From Rhizobium sp. FKY42 (GTDB taxonomy: Bacteria; Pseudomonadota; Alphaproteobacteria; Rhizobiales; Rhizobiaceae): a stretch of DNA of 64,000 bases. Of this stretch, positions 35,843 to 45,062 are shown in pieces. How positions within the stretch are numbered: the first letter of the stretch is position 1; each line of letters starts with the position of its first letter. Position numbers and translations under genes: made by a program. The stretch covers positions 1-64,000 of the forward strand of contig NZ_STGA01000011.1 of NCBI RefSeq assembly GCF_005222835.1, read 5' to 3'. The notes beneath the pieces were generated by a model. That model was not told the DNA's origin. It saw nothing but the letters and a program-made list of their open reading frames with translations, and made no database searches.

Positions 35843-37183
35843 ATGCATCTCGAATCTATAACGACGCCCTTCGGGCGGCGGCGGTTGACGCATGCTCAGT
35901 TGAAACATCAAGCGACGGCAAGTTCCGTCGCAGGGTCTCACATTGTCGATAAGTGGAAAGTTTTCCGACACATCGCAGAAGCCCGCTCCAGGCTTGGCCT
36001 TCAGGACCGGGCACTTGCTGTGCTGAACGCACTTCTGTCATTTCTTCCGGGAACCGACATGGATCCCAAAGCGCCATTGGTGGTATTCCCTTCAAATGAA
36101 CAACTCTCGCTTCGCGCGCACGGCGTATGCGCCAGAACGCTGAGGCGAAGCATAGCCTCGCTCGTTGAAGCAGGACTGATCTGCCGAAACGATAGCCCAA
36201 ACGGTAAACGCTACGCCCACCGTTCTCGCAGTGGTGAGATCGAATATGCCTATGGCTTCGACCTGCGCCCCATGGCCTTACGCGCCGCAGAATTTGCCGA
36301 ACTCGCAGCCGAAATCGTAGAAGAAGCGATACGCTTGAAGCGAACCAGGGAAGCGATAACAATCTGCCGCCGGGACCTGAGAAAACTGCTGCAGTTCTAC
36401 ATCGAGGAAACACGCTCGGAAGAACTCATTTCGATTTCCTTGCGCCTCGATGAGATCTTGGCTCATCTTCCGCGCAAAGCTGCAGCCCAAAATTTGGAAG
36501 CATCGTTGCGCGCGCTCAAAGCCTTGCGTTCTCAACTGCTCAACGTTCTGAATAACATTGAAAAATCGAATAATTCGTCCGCCAATGAGGGACAGAGTGA
36601 CCGCCACAAAGAGGAGTCAGAATCCGAATCCCATATTGAAAAAAAGATCGGAAAACTTTGCGGAGAAAAGACGCAAGCACAGCACCGCACTCATACGTTT
36701 GAGCCGACCGTCGCAAAAGGAAGCCGTATCTCACTGGACGTGATTTTGAAAACATGCCCCAAAATTCTTGAATGCAGTCCTGCAATGCCCATAAGAGACT
36801 TGATGTCTTTGTCGCATATCTCTGAAATTGCACGTGTGGTCCTCGGCATAGACAAGGAACAGTACCTGCGCTGTGTTCAGCTGGGCGGCGAACTGACAGC
36901 AAACATTCTTGTGTGCATCGTTTACCAGCGTCAGGAACAGATCAGATCACCGGGCGCTTATTTCTGCGAATTGCTCAAGCTCCTAACCTGCAATCGCCTC
37001 GATGCCGAAAAGCTTGTGCTGTCGATGCTGAAGCGGAGCTATGACAGAAGTCAGGAGAGGCCAGTCGCCACCGAACAGCCAATCACCGTCTCTCACCAGC
37101 TTCTAAAGCTTTGTAGCCGACCAGCAGCGCGTGCTCAGAGCGCGGAGGAGAAAAGAATGGTTCGAATCACGTCGACAAACTAG
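35843..37183 (+). CDS. repC: Plasmid replication initiator RepC
   Basis: This 446-aa initiator of the repABC cassette resembles its family from the start (ITTPFGRRRLTHAQLKHQ) through the DNA-binding region (FPSNEQLSLRAHGVCARTLRRSI, given as a location near residues 90-112) to GLICRNDSPNGKRYA. In this plasmid family the replication origin lies inside repC; an AT-rich tract at about 36540-36660 is the likeliest place. Translation would be controlled by the ctRNA in the leader. The length (family about 400-440 aa) suggests a full-length gene. Confidence 0.95.
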   Translation: MHLESITTPFGRRRLTHAQLKHQATASSVAGSHIVDKWKVFRHIAEARSRLGLQDRALAVLNALLSFLPGTDMDPKAPLVVFPSNEQLSLRAHGVCARTLRRSIASLVEAGLICRNDSPNGKRYAHRSRSGEIEYAYGFDLRPMALRAAEFAELAAEIVEEAIRLKRTREAITICRRDLRKLLQFYIEETRSEELISISLRLDEILAHLPRKAAAQNLEASLRALKALRSQLLNVLNNIEKSNNSSANEGQSDRHKEESESESHIEKKIGKLCGEKTQAQHRTHTFEPTVAKGSRISLDVILKTCPKILECSPAMPIRDLMSLSHISEIARVVLGIDKEQYLRCVQLGGELTANILVCIVYQRQEQIRSPGAYFCELLKLLTCNRLDAEKLVLSMLKRSYDRSQERPVATEQPITVSHQLLKLCSRPAARAQSAEEKRMVRITSTN

Positions 37184-37306
37184 AATGATCAGGCTCGGAC
37201 GGTTCGAAGTGCTTGTGACGATAGTTTAGCTTCGATACCAAATACAGCAGAATCCCAGTAGCGGACATTAAATGGCATTTCATGTCTGTTTAACGAGTTA
37301 TTCACT

Positions 37307-38395
37307 ATGGCATCAACGGCTTGTCATTCTTGCAAATTCGACGTCGATGGCTTGTTGAATCATCTGATATCCGCAGATGCCGCGCTCGTCCGACTTGACG
37401 AACGCCTCTGGAAATCACCGATCCAGGAAGGATTTCTTGAACGGTTTCATTTTCTCGACGCCTGTGCCTCTTTATGGATCGATGGTGAACTGGTTCATCT
37501 GGAAGACCTCGTTTTGCATGATGTCTCCCAAGACAGCCGGACACCCAGCCACGAGTTGACGATTGCAAGCGACGTTCTTCGGCAACGCAGACGAATTGCA
37601 GGCAATAAGATCGACTGGGCGCTGACAGCCTCTGGTATCACATCCCTGCGTGGGAAAAGCCTCGCGGAGGACACACCCCGTCTGGAACTGAAATCATTGG
37701 TTCTTGATGATGACCGCGAACAGGATGATCTGGACAGCAGCATCGCTGCCATAGATGCTTTGCTTACAAAGAGTGAATCAGTGCTACATGATATCAGGTT
37801 CGCCAAGCCACCAGCCAAAGAGAACCTTATCTATGACGAAGATTGGGACGAGGAAGAGCGTCTCAGTGAATGGCTCCAGATTGTTTCCAAGAATGCGCAC
37901 TATCCTGCGCTGCTGCAATGTGTCATCGCCCTGGATAGCTGGGGCACGCTACAGGTTTTCCAGCATGGAGGCTGGCTTGGGCGTTTGCTTGCCGCTTCGT
38001 TGCTACGGCAGCGACAACTCGTCACGGGCCCGCATCTTCCTGCGCTGAACCTCAGTTTGAAATTCGTGAGCCGAGAAGACCGCACCGCACGCGATACAAA
38101 TGTCCGACTTCGGAATCTGTTGGGTGGCATTCGTGCGATGGCAGAATTCGGGTTGAAAGAGCACGATAGACTGTCTCTTGCGCATCAGATGATGTCCCGC
38201 CATCTGGTTGGACGACGATCATCTTCAAGACTTCCGCAATTGATCAATCTTGTTTTGTCCAAACCGATCGTTTCGACGGACATGGTCGCACGTCAATTAA
38301 GGATCACACAGCGTGCGGCATTGCGCCTGATCGAAGAACTCAACCTTCGAGAAGTCACGGGTCGAGGCCGTTTTCGCGCCTGGGGTATTCTGTAG
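37307..38395 (+). CDS. DUF1612/HTH domain protein associated with repABC plasmids
   Basis: This 362-aa protein has a central DUF1612 region (LPALNLSLKFVSREDR, then HDRLSLAHQMMSRHLVGRRS) and a C-terminal helix-turn-helix (VSTDMVARQLRITQRAALRLIEEL, located near residues 322-346). Such proteins are often encoded next to repABC in rhizobia. The role is unknown, but DNA binding is likely. It starts 123 nt after repC, and the ribosome-binding site is weak. Confidence 0.8.
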   Translation: MASTACHSCKFDVDGLLNHLISADAALVRLDERLWKSPIQEGFLERFHFLDACASLWIDGELVHLEDLVLHDVSQDSRTPSHELTIASDVLRQRRRIAGNKIDWALTASGITSLRGKSLAEDTPRLELKSLVLDDDREQDDLDSSIAAIDALLTKSESVLHDIRFAKPPAKENLIYDEDWDEEERLSEWLQIVSKNAHYPALLQCVIALDSWGTLQVFQHGGWLGRLLAASLLRQRQLVTGPHLPALNLSLKFVSREDRTARDTNVRLRNLLGGIRAMAEFGLKEHDRLSLAHQMMSRHLVGRRSSSRLPQLINLVLSKPIVSTDMVARQLRITQRAALRLIEELNLREVTGRGRFRAWGIL

Positions 38396-38513
38396 TGTGG
38401 CTGGGTTGAGACACTCGGGTTTCTGAGCGAAGCTCCCGCTTTACGCTTTCTACACGGTCCACAGGCTAGGAATGGCGCAATGGCCCTTATGTTCCCGGGC
38501 CTTGCGAGAGGCT

Positions 38514-39623
38514 ATGTCGAAGGTCAGGACATTCGAAGCAGCAGATTTGGATGACGTTGCGAACTTGTTCCAGCGGCTTCTTCGAAAGACGTCCACACCT
38601 GCAAACGATGACCTGAAATCCTATTTCCGACAGATCTTTCTCGATAACGCGCGGCCTGAACCGGCTTTCAGATCGCGGGTTCATCTGCGAGACGATGGCA
38701 GCGTATCGGGGTTTATCGGGGTTCTCCCGGTTTCGATGCAGTTCAAGGACAGGCAGATCCTTGCACTTGATTGCGGAAGCTTTGTCTCCGATGATCGGGA
38801 CGTGGATCCATTTGCAGGCGCCCGCCTGTTGCGGGACGTCTTATCCGGACCCCAGGATCTATCCTTTACAGAGACTGCCAATGATATCTCGACAGAAATG
38901 TGGAAATCCATGCGGGCTACGGTCCTGGGGTCATACAGTCTCGGTTGGCTGAGAATCCTGCGCCCGGCGTCATTCGCCATAGAGGCTGCAGCGAACCACA
39001 TGCGTGCTCTAAAGTTGATGAGGCCCCTCGGCTATGCATTTGATGGTGTCCTGTCTCGCGCAGTTGGCCCTTCAAGCTGGCTCGGCTACGAGCAGACACC
39101 GGGTAAGGCAGACGCCTTTTTGACCGAGCCGATTTCAGATGCGGAATTTGCCGCCCTGCTGCCAAGACTACTGACCCAGTTCGAAATCCGACCCGTTTGG
39201 AGCAACGGACAACTGGAGGTGATGCTTCAGCATGCGGCTCGCAAACGCAACTATGGCGAACGCCACCAGCGCGCCGTGAAAAACCGTAGCGGGAAGATCA
39301 TCGGACTTTATCTCTTTTATGGCAGCAAGGGTGATATTGGCAGAACGGTTCAAGTCGTTTCGGAACCGGGCCTCGAATCCATCGTCATCGACTGTCTGTT
39401 GAGAGATGCATCCGCCTGCGGGCTTGTGGCCGTTCGAGGCGCCAGCCAACCGAACATCATTCAGGCGATGATCGGCAAGAAATGCGCATTCGTTCCTGCG
39501 GCAGCAACGATTGTTCATACGCATGATAGGGAACTTCTGGAGGCGCTGAAGAGCGGACAGGCGTTTATCAACGGTCTGGTGGGCGAGGGCTGGACCCGGT
39601 TCATCGGCGACCGGTTCGAGTGA
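38514..39623 (+). CDS. GNAT-like acyltransferase-fold protein
   Basis: This protein of about 369 aa opens with VRTFEAADLDDVANLFQRLL and has the GNAT-like strand GFIGVLPVSMQFKDRQI, so an N-acyltransferase fold is likely. A second, weaker half (RHQRAVKNRSGKIIGLYLFYG) may be a duplicated GNAT domain. No clear acetyl-CoA P-loop (Q/RxxGxG/A) is seen, so it may use an acyl carrier protein instead of CoA. GAGAGG lies upstream of the ATG at 38514. It heads a five-gene operon, 6 nt before the asparagine-synthetase-like gene. Confidence 0.65.
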   Translation: MSKVRTFEAADLDDVANLFQRLLRKTSTPANDDLKSYFRQIFLDNARPEPAFRSRVHLRDDGSVSGFIGVLPVSMQFKDRQILALDCGSFVSDDRDVDPFAGARLLRDVLSGPQDLSFTETANDISTEMWKSMRATVLGSYSLGWLRILRPASFAIEAAANHMRALKLMRPLGYAFDGVLSRAVGPSSWLGYEQTPGKADAFLTEPISDAEFAALLPRLLTQFEIRPVWSNGQLEVMLQHAARKRNYGERHQRAVKNRSGKIIGLYLFYGSKGDIGRTVQVVSEPGLESIVIDCLLRDASACGLVAVRGASQPNIIQAMIGKKCAFVPAAATIVHTHDRELLEALKSGQAFINGLVGEGWTRFIGDRFE

Positions 39624-39629
39624 TCCGTC

Positions 39630-41594
39630 ATGTGTGCTATCGCAGGCTACTTTGGCGGAAACTTTTCAGGTGAAACAGGCGCTTCCTATCTGCGTCTCAT
39701 GCTTGACCATCTGAACCATCGCGGACCCGATGGAAATGGCATATTGGTCAATGGCGACGTCGGGTTGGCCCATGCGCGGCTCTCCATTGTTGGACTGGCA
39801 GATGGCTCTCAGCCCATGGTCAGCACGGATGGAAATCTTTCCATTTCTTACAATGGAGAAGTGTTCAATTACGTTGAATTATGCCAAGAATTGAACAGGA
39901 AAGGACATAACCTCAAATCGGGCTCCGATACGCAGGTTCTCCTCACGGCCTTCGGCGACAAGGGACTGGATTGCCTCCCGGATCTCAATGGTGATTTTGC
40001 TTTCGCAATTCATGACAGAACCCGGCAACGACTGGTCCTTGCTCGAGACAGGGTGGGGGTCAGACCCCTGTTCTATACGCATTGTAACGGTGCGGTTTTC
40101 TTTGCTTCCGAGGTCCAGGCCTTGCTCGCACTGCCAGGCGTGTCCCATGAGCTCGATCCGATAGCACTGGATCAAACCTTCACCCTGTGGTGCCCCATAT
40201 CGCCCCGCACGGCCTATGCCGCGATCAAGGAATTGCCGCCGGGCCATGTCATGGTTCTGGAGGCGGGCATGCAACGGATCCATGCATGGTGGAAGCCCGA
40301 ATTCCCTGATCGATCCGATGTCGCAACCGACGCGCTCCCTGAAAACCAGATCGAAGAGCTTGAAGCTCTGCTGGTGGACGCCACCCGCCTTCGGCTCCGT
40401 GCGGATGTTCCGGTGGGTGCCTATCTGTCCGGGGGGCTGGATTCCTCCCTACTGTCGGCATTGGCTGCCAAAATCCATGGTCATGAACTGCGGACCTATT
40501 CGCTGCGTTTCGACAGTGTCGAGCATGACGAAGGACGATGGCAAGGGATGATGGCGGAATCGATCGGCTCTCATCATGTCAGCGTAACGTCTTCGCATGA
40601 CCAGATCCGCGATGAGCTGCCGACGGCCATGAGTTCGATACGTCAGCCGATTTTACGCACCGCTCCGGTACCCCTTCAGAGTCTTGCCCGGTCGGTGAGG
40701 GACGATGGCAGGAAGGTTGTCCTCACAGGGGAGGGAGCCGACGAAATCTTTGCCGGTTACGACCTGTTTCGAGAGGCGAAGGCAAGGCGGTTCTGTGGCC
40801 GTCAACCTTCCTCGGCGAGGCGACCAAGAATTTTCCAGCGTCTATACCCCTACCTTCCTGGTATTCAGCAGCAGACACCGGAGTATCTGGCTCGCTTCTT
40901 CGGTATCGGAGCGGAAGATCTTCAGGATCCGCTCTATTCTCATCGACCGCGGTTCAGGTCGACAGCATCGGCAAAGCTGTTCTTTTCTTCCGAACTTCGC
41001 GGCATCCTTGGCAACTACGATGCAGCGGAAGAACTGGTAAGCCAACTGCCGGATGATTTCAGGCGTTGGCATCCGCTCAATCAGGCGCAGTACCTGGAGA
41101 CTCGTTATCTCTTGCCGGGTTATATCCTATCGGCGCAGGGCGACCGGCCGATGATGGCGAATGCGGTGGAGGGGCGTTTTCCGTTTCTCGATCATCGCGT
41201 CGTCGCGTTCGCCTCTCGTTTGCACCCGGATCGCAAATTGAAGGGGTTGCGCGAGAAGCATATCCTGAAGGAAGTTGCCCGTCGGCATATACCCGGCGAA
41301 ATCATCGATAGACCCAAACAGCCCTATCGCGCTCCCGATGCTGCCAGTTTTGCCAAGCCACGAGGTCCTGATTATCTGAGGACCGTCCTCTCGCCAGAGA
41401 AACTGAAAGCTTCTGCATTCTTCAATCCTGTTGCCGTCGGCAAACTTGCCGACAAGGCGATGCTAGGTGAAATTGCAAGCTTCAGAGATAACTCCGCATT
41501 CATCGGAGTCTTGTCCACGCAAATCTTGGCCATCGGAATGAGCGACAGCCTCTCCAATTGTGAAAACGGGATCAGCCCTAACCATGTCAGATGA
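39630..41594 (+). CDS. Glutamine-dependent asparagine synthetase-like amidotransferase
   Basis: This 654-aa protein has the class II glutaminase domain with nucleophile Cys2 (MCAIAGYFGG), the NHRGPDGNG and ISYNGEVFNY substrate loops, and a synthetase domain with the PP-loop SGGLDSSLLSAL (about residue 265) and TGEGADEIFAGYD. All key motifs are intact. Its neighbours are an acyl carrier protein and an AMP-forming ligase, which makes simple asparagine supply less likely than amidation of a carrier-linked or peptide substrate, as for amidotransferases of polysaccharide and peptide clusters. It overlaps the carrier-protein gene by 11 nt. Confidence 0.9.
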   Translation: MCAIAGYFGGNFSGETGASYLRLMLDHLNHRGPDGNGILVNGDVGLAHARLSIVGLADGSQPMVSTDGNLSISYNGEVFNYVELCQELNRKGHNLKSGSDTQVLLTAFGDKGLDCLPDLNGDFAFAIHDRTRQRLVLARDRVGVRPLFYTHCNGAVFFASEVQALLALPGVSHELDPIALDQTFTLWCPISPRTAYAAIKELPPGHVMVLEAGMQRIHAWWKPEFPDRSDVATDALPENQIEELEALLVDATRLRLRADVPVGAYLSGGLDSSLLSALAAKIHGHELRTYSLRFDSVEHDEGRWQGMMAESIGSHHVSVTSSHDQIRDELPTAMSSIRQPILRTAPVPLQSLARSVRDDGRKVVLTGEGADEIFAGYDLFREAKARRFCGRQPSSARRPRIFQRLYPYLPGIQQQTPEYLARFFGIGAEDLQDPLYSHRPRFRSTASAKLFFSSELRGILGNYDAAEELVSQLPDDFRRWHPLNQAQYLETRYLLPGYILSAQGDRPMMANAVEGRFPFLDHRVVAFASRLHPDRKLKGLREKHILKEVARRHIPGEIIDRPKQPYRAPDAASFAKPRGPDYLRTVLSPEKLKASAFFNPVAVGKLADKAMLGEIASFRDNSAFIGVLSTQILAIGMSDSLSNCENGISPNHVR

Positions 41595-41838
41595 TACCAA
41601 AGCCATACTTCGCGCCTTCATTGTCGAAAACTTTCTCTTCGGCGACGAGTCACAGCCGCTAACGGCGGACACATCTCTCATCGACAATGATTACGTGGAC
41701 TCGACCGGTATTCTGGAGCTTGTGAGCTATCTGGAGGAGACGTTCGGCATCAAGGTTGCAGATACCGACATCATTCCGGCAAATCTGGATAGCCTCGCCC
41801 GGATTGCAGCATTCGTCGACCGAAAGCAGGCAGGTTGA
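41584..41838 (+). CDS. Acyl/aminoacyl carrier protein
   Basis: This 84-aa acidic four-helix carrier protein has the phosphopantetheine attachment site at the Ser of NDYVDSTGILELVSYLEE (about residue 40). The DSL of fatty-acid carriers is DST here, a variant seen in specialised carriers. It overlaps the end of the amidotransferase gene and is followed after 7 nt by the AMP-forming ligase, its likely loading enzyme. Confidence 0.9.
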   Translation: MSDDTKAILRAFIVENFLFGDESQPLTADTSLIDNDYVDSTGILELVSYLEETFGIKVADTDIIPANLDSLARIAAFVDRKQAG

Positions 41839-41845
41839 CCATCAC

Positions 41846-43354
41846 ATGACGCGGATCGAGCAGTATCTGGTTCACAGTGCAGATCTGCATGCAGACAAGA
41901 ACGCAATCGTCTCAGATGGAATGCGGCTGAGTTATGCTGATTTGTTGGATCGGTCCGCTCGAATGGCCCAGTCGCTCGCCGAACACGGCGTCGGCGAAGG
42001 TGAGCGCGTTATCCTGTTTCTTGATAACGGCTGGGAGTTCGGCGTGGCCGTGTTTGCAGTCTGGATGGCGGGCGCTATCATCTGTCCTGTCAATCCGTCG
42101 ACAAAGCCATCTCGTCTGCAACAGATCGTGCAGGATTGCCAACCATGTCTCATTATCACCGAGACCAGGCTTGTCGGGCACCTGGAAGCGATGGACGGCG
42201 ACATTCCTTGTATTGTCGCCGGGGAAGGCGGCAGCCTGAGGCAGACGTTCGAGTCGGATCCATTCCCTTTCCTGTCGCGTTCGACTGATGCCCTGGCAGC
42301 CATCATTTATACGTCCGGCTCTACGGGATTGCCGAAAGGCGTGATGCTGTCCCATGCCAATCTCGACGCTGCGGTAACCTCCATCACATCCTATCTCGGA
42401 AACACCTTCAGTGACGTTATTCTGGTGGTGCTACCGATGTCGTTCGGCTACGGGCTCAACCAGTTGATGAGTTCGGTGAAGGTCGGCGCGACGCTGGTTA
42501 TCGAAAGGTCATTCGCCTATCCCGAACAGGTCTACCAGACGATCGAGACGGAAAGTGTAACGGGCTGGCCCATTGTTCCCTCGATCGCCGCTATCATGAT
42601 GCAGGCGCGAGAGCTTGACCCCGGACGGTTTGCCAGTCTGCGCTATGTGACATGTGCGGCAGCGCCATTGCCGCTTGCCCACCAGGATTGGTTGCGCGCT
42701 TTCCTGCCGCACGCGGACCTTTTCGTTATGTATGGCCAGACGGAATGCACGCGTGCGACGTGGTTGCCGCCTGTTGAACTTGATCGTCACCGGGGCTCGG
42801 TTGGAATTGCAATGGCCGGCGTGAAGTTGAGGATCGTCGACGACGAGGGGAGATCCTTAGCCCCGGGTCAGGTGGGTGAACTTCTGGTTTGTGGCCCGAA
42901 CGTCATGCAGGGTTATTGGCGAAACGAAGAGGCCACTCGCCGGGCGCTTTCCATCGATCCATTCACCGGAGAATGCTGGCTGCGGACAGGTGATCTCTTC
43001 AGCGCCGATGAGGACGGTTTCATCAGTTTCGTATCGCGCATGGACGACATCATCAAATGCCGCGGCGAGAAGGTTGCGCCGCATATGGTGGAAGAGGTGC
43101 TTTGCCAGATGCCTGGTATCTCCGATGCCGTCGCAATCGGTGTACCTCACGATCTTCTCGGCCAGGCTATCAAGGCCGTCATCGTCAGCCAGGAGGCTCA
43201 GATGACGGCCCGCGATGTTCAGCGGTTTTGTGCTAGGCATCTTGAAGAGCATATGGTGCCAAAGATCGTCGAGTTCAGAAACTCGCTACCAAAAACGCCT
43301 TCGGGCAAGGTCAGCCGCAGGCTCCTTATCGAGCCGGAACAGCCCATGGAGTAA
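41846..43354 (+). CDS. AMP-forming acyl/aminoacyl ligase
   Basis: This 502-aa adenylate-forming enzyme has the P-loop IIYTSGSTGLPKGVMLSH (about residue 155), FVMYGQTECTRATWLPP, WLRTGDLFSADEDGF, and the C-terminal catalytic Lys in LPKTPSGKVSRR. It most likely activates an acid and loads it on the carrier protein encoded just upstream. The substrate pocket cannot be read with confidence. It resembles acyl-CoA ligases of polysaccharide-type clusters more than NRPS adenylation domains. The ATG at 41846 follows GCAGGT, and the gene ends 5 nt before the NadE-like gene. Confidence 0.88.
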   Translation: MTRIEQYLVHSADLHADKNAIVSDGMRLSYADLLDRSARMAQSLAEHGVGEGERVILFLDNGWEFGVAVFAVWMAGAIICPVNPSTKPSRLQQIVQDCQPCLIITETRLVGHLEAMDGDIPCIVAGEGGSLRQTFESDPFPFLSRSTDALAAIIYTSGSTGLPKGVMLSHANLDAAVTSITSYLGNTFSDVILVVLPMSFGYGLNQLMSSVKVGATLVIERSFAYPEQVYQTIETESVTGWPIVPSIAAIMMQARELDPGRFASLRYVTCAAAPLPLAHQDWLRAFLPHADLFVMYGQTECTRATWLPPVELDRHRGSVGIAMAGVKLRIVDDEGRSLAPGQVGELLVCGPNVMQGYWRNEEATRRALSIDPFTGECWLRTGDLFSADEDGFISFVSRMDDIIKCRGEKVAPHMVEEVLCQMPGISDAVAIGVPHDLLGQAIKAVIVSQEAQMTARDVQRFCARHLEEHMVPKIVEFRNSLPKTPSGKVSRRLLIEPEQPME

Positions 43355-43359
43355 GCTGA

Positions 43360-44340
43360 ATGGGACATCAATCCAACCATATCCCTCCATTTGCTCCGTT
43401 GGTTCTGGATGCAAAGGCTGAAATTGAGGCGACTGCAAACTGGTTGCGCGAGCGACTTCGCACGGACCTGCGTAAACGCGGTCTGGTGCTCGGTCTGTCC
43501 GGTGGTATCGATTCCAGCCTTTGCGCTGCTTTGGCTGTCGAGGCGGTTGGCGCAAAGAACGTTTTCGGAATCTTCATGCCGGAGAATGACTCCGATCCGG
43601 AAAGTCTGCGTCTTGGTCAAAAACTTGCCGCCCGGTTTGGTATAGAGACGATCATAGAGGATATTGGCCCCGCGCTTTCTGCAGCCGGATGCTATGAGCG
43701 GCGCGATGGCTTCATTCGCGAAGCGGTGCCGGAATATGGCGCCGGATGGAGCTCCAAGATTGTCTTCGACAATCCGTTGACCAGTGGCGGCTACAATATC
43801 TCTTCGCTTGTCGTTCAGGCACCGGACGGAGAGATGCAAAAGGTTCGGTTGAGCGCGAAGGCCTATCTCGGCATCGTGGCGGCGACAAACATGAAGCAGC
43901 GCACGCGCAAGCAGATCGAATACTACCATGCCGATCGTCTGAATTATGCTGTGCTGGGAACCCCCAACCGGCTCGAATACGATCAGGGTTTCTTCGTCAA
44001 GAACGGAGACGGAGCTGCTGACATCAAGCCGATCGCGCATCTCTACAAAAGTCAGGTGTTTCAACTGGCAGCCGAACTCGGCGTACCGGAAGAAATTCTA
44101 TCCAGACCGCCGACAACCGACACTTACTCCCTGCCACAGACGCAGGAAGAGTTCTACTTCGCGCTGCCGTACCAGAAGATGGATATCTGCCTCTTCGGTC
44201 TGGAGAACGGTTTGTCTTCGCATGAGATCGCTGGCCCGGTCGGCCTGTCTCCCGAGCAGGTTAACCTTGTCTGGCAAGATATAAAGGCGAAGCGCAAGGT
44301 CGCCCGATACCTCCACGCATCACCACTGACGCGGCTTTAA
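43360..44340 (+). CDS. NAD synthetase-like (NadE) ATP-dependent amide synthetase
   Basis: This 326-aa protein has the N-type ATP pyrophosphatase PP-loop LGLSGGIDSSLCAAL (about residue 45) and the NadE-type stretches YNISSLVVQAPDGEMQKVR, LGTPNRLEYDQGFFVKNGDGAADIKPI and LSRPPTTDTYSLPQTQEEF. It is an ammonia-dependent, single-domain form. In this operon it may amidate or adenylate a pathway intermediate, with ammonia from the neighbouring glutaminase, instead of making NAD. A plasmid-borne extra NadE is the plainer alternative. Confidence 0.82.
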   Translation: MGHQSNHIPPFAPLVLDAKAEIEATANWLRERLRTDLRKRGLVLGLSGGIDSSLCAALAVEAVGAKNVFGIFMPENDSDPESLRLGQKLAARFGIETIIEDIGPALSAAGCYERRDGFIREAVPEYGAGWSSKIVFDNPLTSGGYNISSLVVQAPDGEMQKVRLSAKAYLGIVAATNMKQRTRKQIEYYHADRLNYAVLGTPNRLEYDQGFFVKNGDGAADIKPIAHLYKSQVFQLAAELGVPEEILSRPPTTDTYSLPQTQEEFYFALPYQKMDICLFGLENGLSSHEIAGPVGLSPEQVNLVWQDIKAKRKVARYLHASPLTRL

Positions 44341-44347
44341 TCGATAT

Positions 44348-44389
44348 GATGAAAATTAAGGCATAATATGTCATGCCTTAATTTTCATC
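44348..44389. terminator. Perfect 17-bp inverted repeat after the nadE-like gene
   Basis: GATGAAAATTAAGGCAT (44348-44364) and ATGCCTTAATTTTCATC (44373-44389) are perfect inverted arms with an 8-nt loop, placed 8 nt after the stop of the five-gene operon. AT-rich arms with T-runs on both strands suggest a bidirectional terminator. It could also be an operator of the nasT gene that begins 46 nt further on. Confidence 0.6.
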
Positions 44390-44434
44390 TATCTCATCTT
44401 GTCAACTATGCTGCGTTGCGGCATGGTTGTGGCC

Positions 44435-45022
44435 ATGAACCATCTCGACCTAACCATCCTCGTCATCGATGAAAACGCCGTACGCGCGGCGATCATTGAT
44501 GAAGGTTTGCGCGAGGCTGGGCATCACCGTGTCACTGTCGTTCATGAAGTTCACGGCATCGCGCGCCTGATCGAGAATCTGAAGCCCGACGTCATCATCA
44601 TCGATATCGAAAATCCCAACCGCGACATGATGGAGCATCTGTTCCAGCTGACGCGCTCGATAAGCCGACCGATTGCCATGTTTGTCGATCGCTCGGATAC
44701 GGCATCCATTGAAGCCGCCGTCGATGCGGGCGTGTCTGCCTACATTGTCGATGGACTGCGAAAGGAACGGGTGAAGCCCATTCTCGATATGGCAGTGTCG
44801 CGCTTCAACGTCTTCAACCGTTTGCAGCGGGAACTGGCAGAGGCGAGATCGGCGCTGGAAGAGCGCAAGGTCATCGAGCGAGCGAAGGGCATACTGATGA
44901 GGATGCGTAATCTCTCCGAAGAGGAAGCCTTCACGCTTCTGCGTCAGACCGCGATGAATGAAAAGAAGCGATTGGCAGACATTGCCCAGTCGGTCGTGAC
45001 CGCGGCCGGGATGTTGCTGTGA
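44435..45022 (+). CDS. nasT: Nitrate-responsive antiterminator NasT (ANTAR response regulator)
   Basis: This 195-aa cytoplasmic RNA-binding regulator of nitrate assimilation has an N-terminal receiver-like domain (LTILVIDENAVRAAIIDEGL, and KPDVIIIDIENPNRDM with the acidic site). The C-terminal ANTAR helices are IERAKGILMRMRNLSEEEAF and LLRQTAMNEKKRLADIAQSV. I chose the ATG at 44435, which gives the usual family start; an earlier start at 44399 adds 12 residues. In the known system NasS sequesters NasT until nitrate or nitrite is sensed, and free NasT then prevents termination in the leader of the structural genes. The target leader is at 46526-46692. Confidence 0.9.
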   Translation: MNHLDLTILVIDENAVRAAIIDEGLREAGHHRVTVVHEVHGIARLIENLKPDVIIIDIENPNRDMMEHLFQLTRSISRPIAMFVDRSDTASIEAAVDAGVSAYIVDGLRKERVKPILDMAVSRFNVFNRLQRELAEARSALEERKVIERAKGILMRMRNLSEEEAFTLLRQTAMNEKKRLADIAQSVVTAAGMLL

Positions 45023-45062
45023 TGACAGGTGATCGCGGCACGTCAGAACCGGAGGGCGCGCA

